This document shows positions 1-7,268 of a stretch of 11,194 bases of DNA, piece by piece. Made by a program: the position numbers and the translations under genes. The notes below the pieces were generated by a model that saw only the letters and a list, made by a program, of their open reading frames with translations, did not search any database and was not told the origin of the DNA. Source of the stretch: Flavobacteriales bacterium UBA979 (GTDB lineage: Bacteria; Bacteroidota; Bacteroidia; Flavobacteriales_D; Sanyastnellaceae); assembly GCA_002292325.1 (NCBI GenBank), contig DBBR01000030.1:1-11194 (forward strand), in the 5' to 3' direction. The number at the start of each line of letters is the position of its first letter. The stretch's first letter is position 1.

Positions 1-1
1 G

Positions 2-238
2 TATGCACGATTCAGTCTCAAGGGATCAAAATCGTTCGTTCCCATTTTGGAATTGGAGATTCGTGCGGACGGATCATTTGTTTCAGCACAGATCCATTCT
101 GCTCTCCAGAAAGACAACGGAGGTCCTCGGCCGGATGCTGGAGCGCATGCCTACCAACGAATTGAGTCATTGACCCGTGCGGACCGACCGGATGCGGGCC
201 TGCGTTTTCCCGGCAATGGCATTATTAAAAAAGAATAA
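2..238 (+). CDS. C-terminal fragment of an unidentified protein, possibly CapA-like
   Basis: The frame is open from the first bases of the window to a TAA at 236-238, so this is the last 78 codons of a gene that begins upstream. A TTG at 47 is in frame, but nothing supports it as a start. The tail reads as a compact folded end: a beta-like stretch (VPILELEIRADGSF), then a segment with a Gly/Pro turn (NGGPRPDAGAHAY) and a final helix-strand (IESLTRADRPD, then GLRFPGNGII). The layout faintly resembles the end of Bacteroidota CapA-type (poly-gamma-glutamate/capsule) metallophosphatase-like proteins, but the catalytic part lies outside the window, so this name is only a guess. It converges on the secreted-protein gene whose stop codon is at 539-541. 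Confidence 0.55.
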   Translation, partial: YARFSLKGSKSFVPILELEIRADGSFVSAQIHSALQKDNGGPRPDAGAHAYQRIESLTRADRPDAGLRFPGNGIIKKE

Positions 239-538
239 AGCCAGACTTTTCAATGATTTTATTTCATCGCGGGTAATTTTCCCTCAGCTTTTAGGAATAG
301 GGTGACAAGCGAGGTCAGGAGATCTGCCAGTCAATATGGCAGAGACACATGAATTGGATAAATTTGGCATGGATATACTGAATTGCTTGAAAATCTTTTA
401 ATCCTTTTTTTGAAATGAAAACCTTAGACAATATTAATCCAGGCCACGAAATCGTTTTGGGTTCAAACCGAAACGGTCCGATTTCAGCCGACTTATTTTT
501 TCACTCTCTGCGTTAGGCTAAAACCCGAGTGTTGGAGA
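239..538. other. Intergenic region between convergent genes
   Basis: These 300 bases separate two convergent genes. They are more AT-rich than the flanks and contain short T runs (for example around 403-411). I see no tRNA, no convincing rho-independent terminator and no repeat array. A 33-codon ATG frame at 415-516 has no ribosome-site-like sequence and no recognisable product. Two small hairpins can be drawn: TCTGCCA/TGGCAGA at 323-343, and ACCG-AAA-CGGT at 467-477. Neither is followed by a U-rich tail. Confidence 0.6.
323..343. repeat. Perfect 7-bp inverted repeat, 7-nt loop
   Basis: TCTGCCA at 323-329 is the exact reverse complement of TGGCAGA at 337-343. RNA from either strand could form a 7-bp stem. 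No T run follows on either side, so it does not look like a classic intrinsic terminator. It lies between the ends of two convergent genes, so it could protect a 3' end or bind a dimeric protein. Its function is unknown, and a stem of this size can occur by chance. Confidence 0.3.
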
Positions 539-1537
539 TCAATGGGGCTGGCAAACGCGCGCGCTGAATTGGTCCGTGTCGTTCTGAATGTTGACGACGG
601 CGCAACCTTCGGTCCATGCGCTCCAAGGAATCACCAATTGTCCTGTTCCCGAGCGTTTCAGCAAGAGCCGACCGTCCATTCCGATCAACGAAACCATGAA
701 GCGCTCACTCGCGCGGTTTTCAGTGATGAATAGCCCTGCCGCTTCGGGTTGCACTTGCCACGTTTCAATAGCCTCTTGCGGGACGAGGTTAGGGAATTCA
801 ACGGGTTCGACGAAAACACCATCGATGAAGTAAAAGGCACCGTATGTGCTGACAGCGCCAGTTGTAGCAGGGTTTGCCTCGAGCACGGTTTCTGCATCGG
901 TTTGAAAGTTGCCGATGGTGATGTGGTCGTAAGCAGCATCGACAATCACCGTATCGGAGATCAAAGTCCAGCGGATGTAATCGCCCAAGACTTCCTCTGA
1001 GACGACTTGAGGAGTTGCGGCGAGGACGCCGTCGCTGTTGGCAGCAATCGCCCCTTCGCTCAAACAGGCGCCAAGGCCATTGGATCCGAATTCAATGAAA
1101 TCAGCGAGCGAGGCATAAAATCCAATTTTGTAGGCTTGGCCCGGAATGAGCGGCGAGGAGAGCGGCGACTGGATGTAATGCCGTTGGTTGAAATCGGGAA
1201 TCGTGTACGCATAAATACCGGCCATTGATTCACCATCCAAGGGCATCTGTGAGCCTTTGATGCCAATGGGGCCGGGGTAGGTGCTGGTGGGCTGGGCGTT
1301 CCAGCAATCGGAATTGACGTTGGTGAAGAACAACTGGGGGGTGCCCTGCGTGGGGCTTGTCCAATCGATCAGGTTGTTTCCGAAGTCATTCGCTCCCATG
1401 ATTCCACAGAATGATTCATCTCCGCTTTCAAAGCCTGCGTCATTCAGGAGGTTTTGCGCTTGAGATTGCCCGGCGACAAAAAAGAAAAAGGCCGCTAAAA
1501 GGGAGAAGGATGTGAGGTACAGATCCTGACTACTCAT
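539..1537 (-). CDS. Secreted protein with jelly-roll-like module and probable T9SS sorting domain
   Basis: This 332-residue exported protein of unknown function has a hydrophobic signal peptide (about residues 8-22, with a run of four Phe) and likely cleavage after SQA at 25-27. The n-region MSSQDLYLTS lacks any Lys or Arg, which is unusual. Residues 29-250 resemble the N-terminal module of many Bacteroidota surface proteins: an N-x-x-FES opening, a W-x-SPTQGTP segment (59-67), an AGIYAY strand, then YIQSPLSSPLIPGQAY and FYASLADF. This is probably a beta-sandwich that may bind glycans. The last ~60 residues (VSLIGMDGRLLLKRSG, later AVVNIQ) look like a type A T9SS C-terminal sorting domain, normally removed during export to the surface or medium. 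There are five cysteines (44, 78, 158, 312, 329). An in-frame TAG 15 bases upstream fixes the ATG. The gene starts 24 bases after the TlpA-like gene and is probably co-transcribed with it. Confidence 0.85.
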   Translation of the reverse strand: MSSQDLYLTSFSLLAAFFFFVAGQSQAQNLLNDAGFESGDESFCGIMGANDFGNNLIDWTSPTQGTPQLFFTNVNSDCWNAQPTSTYPGPIGIKGSQMPLDGESMAGIYAYTIPDFNQRHYIQSPLSSPLIPGQAYKIGFYASLADFIEFGSNGLGACLSEGAIAANSDGVLAATPQVVSEEVLGDYIRWTLISDTVIVDAAYDHITIGNFQTDAETVLEANPATTGAVSTYGAFYFIDGVFVEPVEFPNLVPQEAIETWQVQPEAAGLFITENRASERFMVSLIGMDGRLLLKRSGTGQLVIPWSAWTEGCAVVNIQNDTDQFSARVCQPH

Positions 1538-1561
1538 TACGTGGTAATTCTAATTCAAGGG

Positions 1562-3022
1562 TTACTTCAGCTTCTCCGATAGGAACTTGTCGACTTCGAA
1601 GTAGCGGCTGGGCTTGAGCACAATTTTGCCCTCCTTGTCCAGCAAGAAGTACGTCGGCGTAGCCGTCACTTTGTATTCCGACACCACAGGGCTGTTCCAT
1701 GCCTGGAGTTGGCTCACGTTTGGCCAGGTCATGCCGTTGTCGCTGATGGCTTTCTCCCACGTGTTGCGCACTTGGTCCAGGCTGACTCCGACAATTTCGA
1801 ATCCCTTGTAACCGTATTTGGAGTATACCGGACCCAAGTTTGGGATCTCTTGTTCGCACTTGTGGCACCAAGATGCCCAGAACATGAGCAGGGTGTATTC
1901 GTTTTGGGCGCACGTTTTGTACAAATCCAATGAACCACCGTCCCATCTGTCGATTTGGAAGTTGGGCGGGGTCTTGCCCAGCTGCAGGTTGATGATGCCT
2001 TGGGCGCGTATGCGAATGGCGTCACTCAAATCTGCCCCGCAATCTTCGTCAAAGATGTAATTGTCTAGGATGTATTGGCAAATGGTTTCCTTGCCCGTAT
2101 TGTAGAAACCATCCAACATGGTGTACAAAACGCTTTCCAATGCGATGGGGTTGGGCTCAAAGTGTGCTTTGACAATGTCGATGCAGGCGAGGAAACCGCT
2201 GTCCGTGCCACCACTGAATGTCCGCATCATGTTTTGAATGCGATCGCTGGGTGCCATGGAGCGAACGGCGCTGTTGTCCAAGGGGTCAATGTCCTCGAAG
2301 AACCGCCCTTTATTCGAAGGGTATTTGGGGTTTTTCCAGCCGAGGTATTTGGCCAAAAATGTTCCAGGGTATTGGTCCATTAAGGCATGCTGCTGGTCGA
2401 CAAGCTCTTTTTCTTTCTGTTTGATTTGCTCTTCGATTCGAGAGCGAAACGCTCCAGCGTCTTTGATGCTTTGGCGAAGCTTTCGCACTTCGTTTGCATT
2501 CGTGGTTTCTTTTGTTTTGTAATCGAACCAACCTGAGTTTTCGTTGGAACCTGTTGCGGCTCGGTTGGCGCTCAGACGGGATGCGTTGAAGGTCAACTCC
2601 AAATCCGATTCGTCCGGATTCAGAATGATGTCCGCTGCGTTGGATTCTCCGTTGAGGCTGATTTTGTAAAAACCTCTACCCACTTCGATTTCTCCAAAAT
2701 CAAATTGACGGTTACTCAATTGGGTCGTGGCAATTACGGAATAATTACGCCCTTCACTTTCCGACAAAGTCACTTGACCTCCTCCATTGGCGTTGATCGT
2801 TCCATGTATCCGTACTTTGCCTGTTTTGTCTCCCCGGTTTTGGTCGTTGACACCGTCCTTGTATAGCGGAGAAATGGCATCGCTTTGCTCAGTGTTTTCC
2901 GCAGTTGCGGCATCGGATTGAGCCTTCTTTTGTGAGGTTGGATTGTCTTGAGTTGGGGTGTCTCCGCAGGCCATAATGGTGGCACAGGTCAACAAAATCG
3001 TTGCAAACGCAGTCATCTTCAT
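1562..3022 (-). CDS. TlpA/thioredoxin-like lipoprotein with DUF4369-like N-terminal domain
   Basis: A predicted envelope thiol-disulfide protein of 486 residues. I chose the ATG at 3022, giving the signal MKMTAFATILLTCATIMAC with lipid-attachment Cys19; the longer frame begins at a TTG at 3043 and adds charged residues before this signal. A polar Gln/Thr/Asn/Ala linker follows. Next comes a beta-rich domain like DUF4369 (about 68-150, starting near VRIHGTINANGG), then a helical middle with a charged KQKEKELVDQQ segment. The C-terminal thioredoxin fold (about 350-486) carries WASWCHKCEQEIPNL with redox cysteines 386 and 389, and cis-Pro456 in ATPTYFLLD. This architecture is typical of Bacteroidota TlpA/ResA-like lipoproteins. 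The CHKC dipeptide differs from the usual CPPC, CGPC or CGHC. Substrates are unknown; the downstream secreted protein with five cysteines is a possible client, by inference from position only. A promoter-like site lies directly upstream. Confidence 0.92.
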   Translation of the reverse strand: MKMTAFATILLTCATIMACGDTPTQDNPTSQKKAQSDAATAENTEQSDAISPLYKDGVNDQNRGDKTGKVRIHGTINANGGGQVTLSESEGRNYSVIATTQLSNRQFDFGEIEVGRGFYKISLNGESNAADIILNPDESDLELTFNASRLSANRAATGSNENSGWFDYKTKETTNANEVRKLRQSIKDAGAFRSRIEEQIKQKEKELVDQQHALMDQYPGTFLAKYLGWKNPKYPSNKGRFFEDIDPLDNSAVRSMAPSDRIQNMMRTFSGGTDSGFLACIDIVKAHFEPNPIALESVLYTMLDGFYNTGKETICQYILDNYIFDEDCGADLSDAIRIRAQGIINLQLGKTPPNFQIDRWDGGSLDLYKTCAQNEYTLLMFWASWCHKCEQEIPNLGPVYSKYGYKGFEIVGVSLDQVRNTWEKAISDNGMTWPNVSQLQAWNSPVVSEYKVTATPTYFLLDKEGKIVLKPSRYFEVDKFLSEKLK

Positions 3023-3040
3023 CGGATTTTCTCTTTTCCT

Positions 3041-3072
3041 CAAATTTAATGCGCGATTCGCAAGGATGCGAA
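3041..3072 (-). promoter_or_regulatory. Probable Bacteroidota housekeeping promoter for the TlpA-like gene
   Basis: On the minus strand, TAAATTTG (3048 down to 3041) matches the Bacteroidota -7 element TAnnTTTG exactly. TTCG (3072 to 3069) sits 20 bases upstream, where the -33 TTTG element belongs, with one mismatch. The start would fall about 5-7 bases after the -7 box, giving a leader of roughly a dozen bases, A/G-rich (gagaaaat), before the ATG at 3022. It probably drives both the TlpA-like gene and the secreted-protein gene. Confidence 0.55.
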
Positions 3073-3133
3073 GGATATCTCGTTTGTTGACGTATCTTCA
3101 CTTTTGCAGAGTGAGAATCGATGCACACAAAAC

Positions 3134-3700
3134 ATGAATAAAGGAACAGCTTTAACCCTGCTCGGATTGAGCGAACCGGCAAGTCACGAAGACGTGATGG
3201 AGCGTTTGGATGCAGAAGTGTTTGCGGTCCGAGATCACTTCATGCGTCAGCCCGTAATTCCTGCATTATTTCGATCACGTATTAACCGGTTGGTCGAGCT
3301 CAGTGACATTGCTCAAGTGCTGAATGTCCAGCCCTTAGGCGCTCCTGTTGAATTACCTGCTATGCTCCCTTCTGGTTCCAATTTCGTGCTTTTGGTTCGG
3401 AATCATGTCGAGAACATTCGCCGCCTGCGCACTGCAATGGCTGGCACGTTGGATCCGGATATCCTCGTGCGGTTTGGAAATACCGCGAGTAACCTTCAAC
3501 TCCGCTATATGGAGCAGTTTCTTGTTCTCTCATTGGAAGTTGCGAGTGAAGTGATCCATGAATCGAAAGTACCTGCAAGAGACGAGGCGGAGTGGCAAAA
3601 ATTACTGGAGTCCATTGAAAGCACAGAGCCATGGTCGCAGCAATTGATTGCGCAAGAACGCGCACGAATGGCCCAGATTTTGGAGCGGGAAATTAGCTGA
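3134..3700 (+). CDS. Cytosolic helical protein of unknown function, J-domain-like N-terminus
   Basis: A 188-residue protein that I do not recognise with confidence. It has no signal peptide or membrane segment and is predicted to be almost entirely helical. The N-terminus (TALTLLGLSEPASHEDVMERL, split across residues 4-24) has the shape of the opening of a J-like domain, in which a short LGL turn is followed by a helix. However, there is no HPD motif, so it is not an active DnaJ-type cochaperone. The next segment (VRDHFMRQP..PALFRSRINRLVEL) is basic and amphipathic. The C-terminus (LLESIESTEPWSQQLIAQERARMAQIL) is a charged helix. The ATG at 3134 is preferred over an in-frame TTG at 3104. The gene diverges from the TlpA-like gene across a 111-base gap, where I find no clear promoter for this strand. 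Its end lies 13 bases from the end of the convergent permease gene. Confidence 0.8.
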   Translation: MNKGTALTLLGLSEPASHEDVMERLDAEVFAVRDHFMRQPVIPALFRSRINRLVELSDIAQVLNVQPLGAPVELPAMLPSGSNFVLLVRNHVENIRRLRTAMAGTLDPDILVRFGNTASNLQLRYMEQFLVLSLEVASEVIHESKVPARDEAEWQKLLESIESTEPWSQQLIAQERARMAQILEREIS

Positions 3701-3713
3701 GCTTAATTCGGGT

Positions 3714-4952
3714 TTAGACGCGACCCAAGGCAACGATGGGGTCGAGCCTAGCGGCTTGCCTAGCGGGGTAGTATCCACTGATCAGGCTCGTGATGAGGCT
3801 CAGGACTACACCAGTAATTATCCAGCCCCATGGAAGAACAAAGGGTGTATCCATGGCGAAGGCAATGCCATTTCCAGTGGCCACCCCCAAAATGATCCCG
3901 GTTGCGCCACCAAGTTGCCCAATGAGCATGACCTCTATTAAAAATTGCATCCGTATAGCTTGAGGAGAGGCACCGAGAGCTTTGCGCGTGCCGATTTCAC
4001 GCGTGCGTTCAGAGACGCTGACAAGCATGATATTCATCAAACCAATGCCCGCTCCAAACAAGGTGATCACACCAATGATGGATGCAGCGATGGTGATGCC
4101 GCTGATGGCTTCTTCCAAGGTAGAAACAAGGCTGTTACTCATGGAGATATTGAAGGATAGCTCTTGCCCAGGTTTGTCCTTGCGGACGATACGAAGGACG
4201 CCTGTAGCCGCCTCGGCGAGCTCCATGACATCCTCAGGCCTCGGCGCTTTGCAAGCGATGCGATAGCTGCGATTTTCGTCGGAGAATTGCTGACGTACAC
4301 AAGGAATCGGGACATAGCATTGGTTGTCTTGGGACATTCCGAATGCTTGGCCTTTTTGGGCGAGGATACCAATTACCTGGTAACGCTGCGCTCCAATTGA
4401 AAACTCCTGACCAAGCGGGTCTTCCCAAGGGTTAAAAAGCTCATTGATGAGGTCTGCTCCAAGAATGGCTAGCCGACGGGAAGATTTAGCCTCTTCTGCT
4501 GTGAATGTCCGCCCTGATTCAATGCTATACCCGCCCACTTCGAGGTAATTTTCTTCAATTCCCAAAACCTGTATGTTGGGGTTGGTTCGCTCGGTGCCAC
4601 GCGTTAGGGTTGCTTGTGCGGAACCAAAAATGGAATAGGCGACTTGCAAGTCTTTGGGCGCTTCTGCGGCGAATCGTTCGGCTTCACGGTATGACAGAGG
4701 CTCGCCTACACGCACCCTGCGCCCTCTATTTACTCCAGTTTCGGTGCGTTGTGAGAATGTAAACACATCGGTGCCCAACGTCGAAAATTGGCGCACGACA
4801 TTGGCCTCCAAAGATGCCGTTGCCGTTGTCATGCTAATCAATGCCATGATTCCCAAGCCAATAACACCAACGGTTAGGCTTGTTCGGAGGAGGTTCCCTC
4901 GGATTGAGCGAATGGCAATCTGCGCCATTTCAATTAGCAATTCCCGCTTCAT
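3714..4952 (-). CDS. MacB/FtsX-family ABC transporter permease
   Basis: A 412-residue inner-membrane permease of the MacB type (FtsX superfamily). It has one N-terminal membrane helix (about 22-42, in [15 protein letters not shown]). A large periplasmic MacB_PCD domain follows (about 45-280), with the typical [13 protein letters not shown] and [10 protein letters not shown] segments. Three C-terminal helices then lie at about 285-312, 338-362 and 375-395. The cytoplasmic coupling segment [17 protein letters not shown] (314-330) is the family hallmark that contacts the ATPase. Such permeases pair with a separate ATPase and often an HlyD-like adaptor to move peptides, lipids or drugs by mechanotransmission. 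No ATPase or adaptor gene lies beside this one, so partners must be encoded elsewhere. It faces the aconitase gene across 50 bases. The start ATG is only 6 bases from a promoter-like box. The substrate is unknown. Confidence 0.9.
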   Translation of the reverse strand: MKRELLIEMAQIAIRSIRGNLLRTSLTVGVIGLGIMALISMTTATASLEANVVRQFSTLGTDVFTFSQRTETGVNRGRRVRVGEPLSYREAERFAAEAPKDLQVAYSIFGSAQATLTRGTERTNPNIQVLGIEENYLEVGGYSIESGRTFTAEEAKSSRRLAILGADLINELFNPWEDPLGQEFSIGAQRYQVIGILAQKGQAFGMSQDNQCYVPIPCVRQQFSDENRSYRIACKAPRPEDVMELAEAATGVLRIVRKDKPGQELSFNISMSNSLVSTLEEAISGITIAASIIGVITLFGAGIGLMNIMLVSVSERTREIGTRKALGASPQAIRMQFLIEVMLIGQLGGATGIILGVATGNGIAFAMDTPFVLPWGWIITGVVLSLITSLISGYYPARQAARLDPIVALGRV

Positions 4953-4979
4953 GTATTGCGAAAGTACTGCTTACATTTG
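4948..4979 (+). promoter_or_regulatory. Probable aconitase promoter
   Basis: TACATTTG at 4972-4979 is an exact match to the Bacteroidota -7 element TAnnTTTG. Twenty bases upstream is TTCA (4948-4951), a poor but correctly spaced -33 element; it lies over the start codon of the divergent permease gene. A start about 5-7 bases after the box gives a leader of roughly 17 bases before the ATG at 5003. Confidence 0.5.
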
Positions 4980-4993
4980 CAGTCCACAGCAAA
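4959..4993 (-). promoter_or_regulatory. Possible promoter for the MacB-like permease, near-leaderless
   Basis: Reading the minus strand, TACTTTCG (4966 to 4959) matches TAnnTTTG with one mismatch. TTTG (4993 to 4990) lies 23 bases upstream, at the edge of the accepted spacing. Only 6 bases separate the box from the ATG at 4952, so the transcript would begin at or beside the start codon. The site overlaps the aconitase promoter, so polymerase could probably serve only one direction at a time. Confidence 0.35.
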
Positions 4994-5002
4994 AACGACA
5001 GC

Positions 5003-7264
5003 ATGACTTTTGATTTGGATATGATCCGTGACTTTTATTCGCGGATTCCGGGTAAAATTGAGGCAGGACGCCGAGCGACTGGAAAGCCATTGACCTTGGC
5101 AGAGAAAATTTTATACAGCCATCTCTGGGATGGTGATGCGACTCATGCGTTTGAGCGTGGCAAGAATTACGTGGATTTTGCTCCAGACCGCGTGGCAATG
5201 CAGGATGCAACGGCGCAGATGGCCCTCTTGCAATTCATGCAAGCAGGCAAGGTAAAGGCGGCTGTTCCATCAACGGTGCATTGTGACCATTTGATTCAGG
5301 CAAAAGTGCAGGCTGAATCTGACTTACAGGAGGCCATCAATAAGAACAACGAGGTCTACAACTTTTTGGAGTCAGTCTCAAACAAATACGGCATTGGATT
5401 TTGGAAGCCTGGTGCCGGAATCATTCACCAAGTGGTCCTCGAAAACTACGCGTTCCCTGGAGGCATGATGATCGGAACCGATTCTCATACGGTGAATGCT
5501 GGAGGATTGGGGATGGTGGCCATCGGTGTTGGTGGTGCTGACGCTGTTGATGTGATGGCAGGTATGCCGTGGGAGCTCAAGTTTCCGAAATTGATCGGAA
5601 TCAAGCTCACGGGTCGATTGTCTGGCTGGTCATCGGCAAAGGATGTGATCCTCAAGGTGGCAGGTGTATTAACGGTAAAAGGAGGGACAGGATGTATTGT
5701 GGAATATTTTGGTGATGGAGCCGAGTCGTTGAGCTGCACCGGTAAAGGAACCATTTGCAACATGGGTGCGGAAATCGGAGCCACCACCTCGACTTTTGGA
5801 TACGACGATAGCATGGCGCGATATCTCCAGGCTACGGACCGAGCGGATGTGGCTGACTTGGCCAATGGAATTCGGGAGCATCTCACGGGAGATCCCGAGG
5901 TCTATGCGGACCCAGAGCGGTATTTTGATCAAGTCATTGAAATCAACTTGAGTGACTTGGAGCCGCATTTAAACGGACCCTTCACGCCGGACTTGGCCAC
6001 ACCAATTAGCCAAATGAAAGCAGCGGCTGCAGCCAACGATTGGCCAACTGATTTGGAATACGGATTGATTGGTTCGTGCACCAACTCGAGCTATGAGGAC
6101 ATTAGCCGTTCGGCCAGTGTGGCGAAACAAGCCATCGAGAAAGGCATCAAAGCGAAGGCCCATTTGACCATTACGCCCGGTTCGGAGCAAGTCCGATACA
6201 CGATTGACCGCGACGGGTTCATCTCGATTTTCGAGGAAATGGGAGGCAGTGTATTTGCCAATGCGTGCGGACCTTGCATTGGCCAATGGGCGAGATCAGG
6301 CGCCGAGAAGAAGGAGAAGAATTCCATTGTGCATTCATTCAATCGCAACTTCTCGAAACGGGCAGATGGCAACCCCAACACCCATGCGTTTGTCGGCTCA
6401 CCTGAACTTGTCACGGCCCTTGCCATTGCAGGTGATTTGACCTTCAACCCCCTGAAGGATCCCCTGAAGCTGGAGGACGGCACGGAAGTCATGCTGACAG
6501 AACCTTCTGGAGATGAGTTGCCAGAAAAAGGATTTGATGTCGAAGATGCAGGATATCTCGCGCCAGCACAAGATGGAAGCGGCGTGCAAGTGGTGGTGAA
6601 CCCTGATTCGGAACGTTTACAACTGCTTGAGCCTTTCACGGCTTGGAATGGTGAAAACCTCCACGATGTGCGCCTCCTCATCAAGGCGGCAGGTAAATGC
6701 ACAACGGATCACATTTCCATGGCCGGTCCTTGGCTTCGCTATCGTGGACATTTGGACAACATTTCGAACAATACCTTGACGGGTGCGAACAATGCCTTCA
6801 ATGGAGAGTCGAATAGCGTGAAGAACCAACTCACCGGAGAATATGGGGAGGTGCCTGCCGTGCAGCGCGCATACAAAGCTGCGGGTATTTCTACGATGGT
6901 TGTGGGGGATTCGAATTACGGGGAAGGCAGCTCTCGCGAGCACGCTGCGATGCAACCTCGCTTTTTGGGGGTGGCGGCTGTGCTTGTGAAGTCCTTCGCA
7001 CGCATTCATGAGACCAATCTCAAAAAACAAGGGATGCTCGGGCTCACCTTCGCCAATGAAGCTGATTTTGACTTGATCCAAGAGGATGATCGCTTTCATT
7101 TTGTGGACTTGGAATCGTTTGCACCGGGCAAGCCGTTGACGATTGAGGTCGAGCACGCCGATGGTTCGAAGGATACGATTCTCACGAACCACACTTACAA
7201 TGACCAACAGATTGAGTGGTTCCGGGCGGGTTCTGCGTTGAACTTGATTAAGCAGCAGCAATAA
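5003..7264 (+). CDS. acn: Aconitate hydratase, mitochondrial-type (TCA cycle)
   Basis: A cytosolic [4Fe-4S] enzyme that interconverts citrate and isocitrate through cis-aconitate in the TCA cycle. The 753 residues fit the mitochondrial-type aconitases common in Bacteroidota (about 755), not the longer AcnA/IRP or AcnB types. The cluster ligands are Cys359 (GSCTNSS), Cys422 and Cys425 (ACGPCIGQW), almost the same positions as in pig heart aconitase. Other active-site stretches are [12 protein letters not shown] (Asp160, His162) and, in the C-terminal swivel domain, GEGSSREH with catalytic Ser643 and Arg645. Domains 1-3 span about 1-500 and the swivel domain about 560-753. I chose the ATG at 5003, which gives the family N-terminus [12 protein letters not shown]; an open frame extends back to 4880 but overlaps the divergent gene and its promoter. 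A metallophosphoesterase gene follows after 4 bases. Confidence 0.97.
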   Translation: MTFDLDMIRDFYSRIPGKIEAGRRATGKPLTLAEKILYSHLWDGDATHAFERGKNYVDFAPDRVAMQDATAQMALLQFMQAGKVKAAVPSTVHCDHLIQAKVQAESDLQEAINKNNEVYNFLESVSNKYGIGFWKPGAGIIHQVVLENYAFPGGMMIGTDSHTVNAGGLGMVAIGVGGADAVDVMAGMPWELKFPKLIGIKLTGRLSGWSSAKDVILKVAGVLTVKGGTGCIVEYFGDGAESLSCTGKGTICNMGAEIGATTSTFGYDDSMARYLQATDRADVADLANGIREHLTGDPEVYADPERYFDQVIEINLSDLEPHLNGPFTPDLATPISQMKAAAAANDWPTDLEYGLIGSCTNSSYEDISRSASVAKQAIEKGIKAKAHLTITPGSEQVRYTIDRDGFISIFEEMGGSVFANACGPCIGQWARSGAEKKEKNSIVHSFNRNFSKRADGNPNTHAFVGSPELVTALAIAGDLTFNPLKDPLKLEDGTEVMLTEPSGDELPEKGFDVEDAGYLAPAQDGSGVQVVVNPDSERLQLLEPFTAWNGENLHDVRLLIKAAGKCTTDHISMAGPWLRYRGHLDNISNNTLTGANNAFNGESNSVKNQLTGEYGEVPAVQRAYKAAGISTMVVGDSNYGEGSSREHAAMQPRFLGVAAVLVKSFARIHETNLKKQGMLGLTFANEADFDLIQEDDRFHFVDLESFAPGKPLTIEVEHADGSKDTILTNHTYNDQQIEWFRAGSALNLIKQQQ

Positions 7265-7268
7265 TAGA

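Noticed and set aside
455..480. tRNA T-arm-like sequence (GGTTCAAACC)
   Set aside because: The stem pairs only with an offset loop, and no matching acceptor, D-arm or anticodon arm lies within tRNA distance on either strand.
415..516. Possible 33-residue peptide gene in the left intergenic gap
   Set aside because: It has only an ATG and a stop, with no ribosome-site-like or promoter-like sequence and no recognised product.
500..533. CACTC/GAGTG stem near a run of A/T, downstream of the secreted-protein gene
   Set aside because: On the minus strand the stem is followed by A residues, not the T tract an intrinsic terminator needs, and the stem is only 5 bp with a long loop.
1530..1946. Minus-strand frame of 138 codons overlapping the TlpA-like gene end
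   Set aside because: It overlaps the thioredoxin domain in another frame, and its composition does not resemble a protein.
3083..3106. Promoter-like TTTG and CACTTTTG for the 3134-3700 gene
   Set aside because: The elements are only 12 bases apart, too close for the Bacteroidota -33/-7 spacing, and the -7 box is imperfect.
4880..5002. Upstream extension of aconitase
   Set aside because: The frame is open, but it crosses the divergent permease start and the probable promoter. The family N-terminus begins at the ATG at 5003.
6091..7261. Long minus-strand frames of 203 and 214 codons inside aconitase
   Set aside because: They lie fully within a near-certain aconitase gene, and their translations are low-complexity mirrors rich in Ser, Arg and Leu with no recognisable motif.
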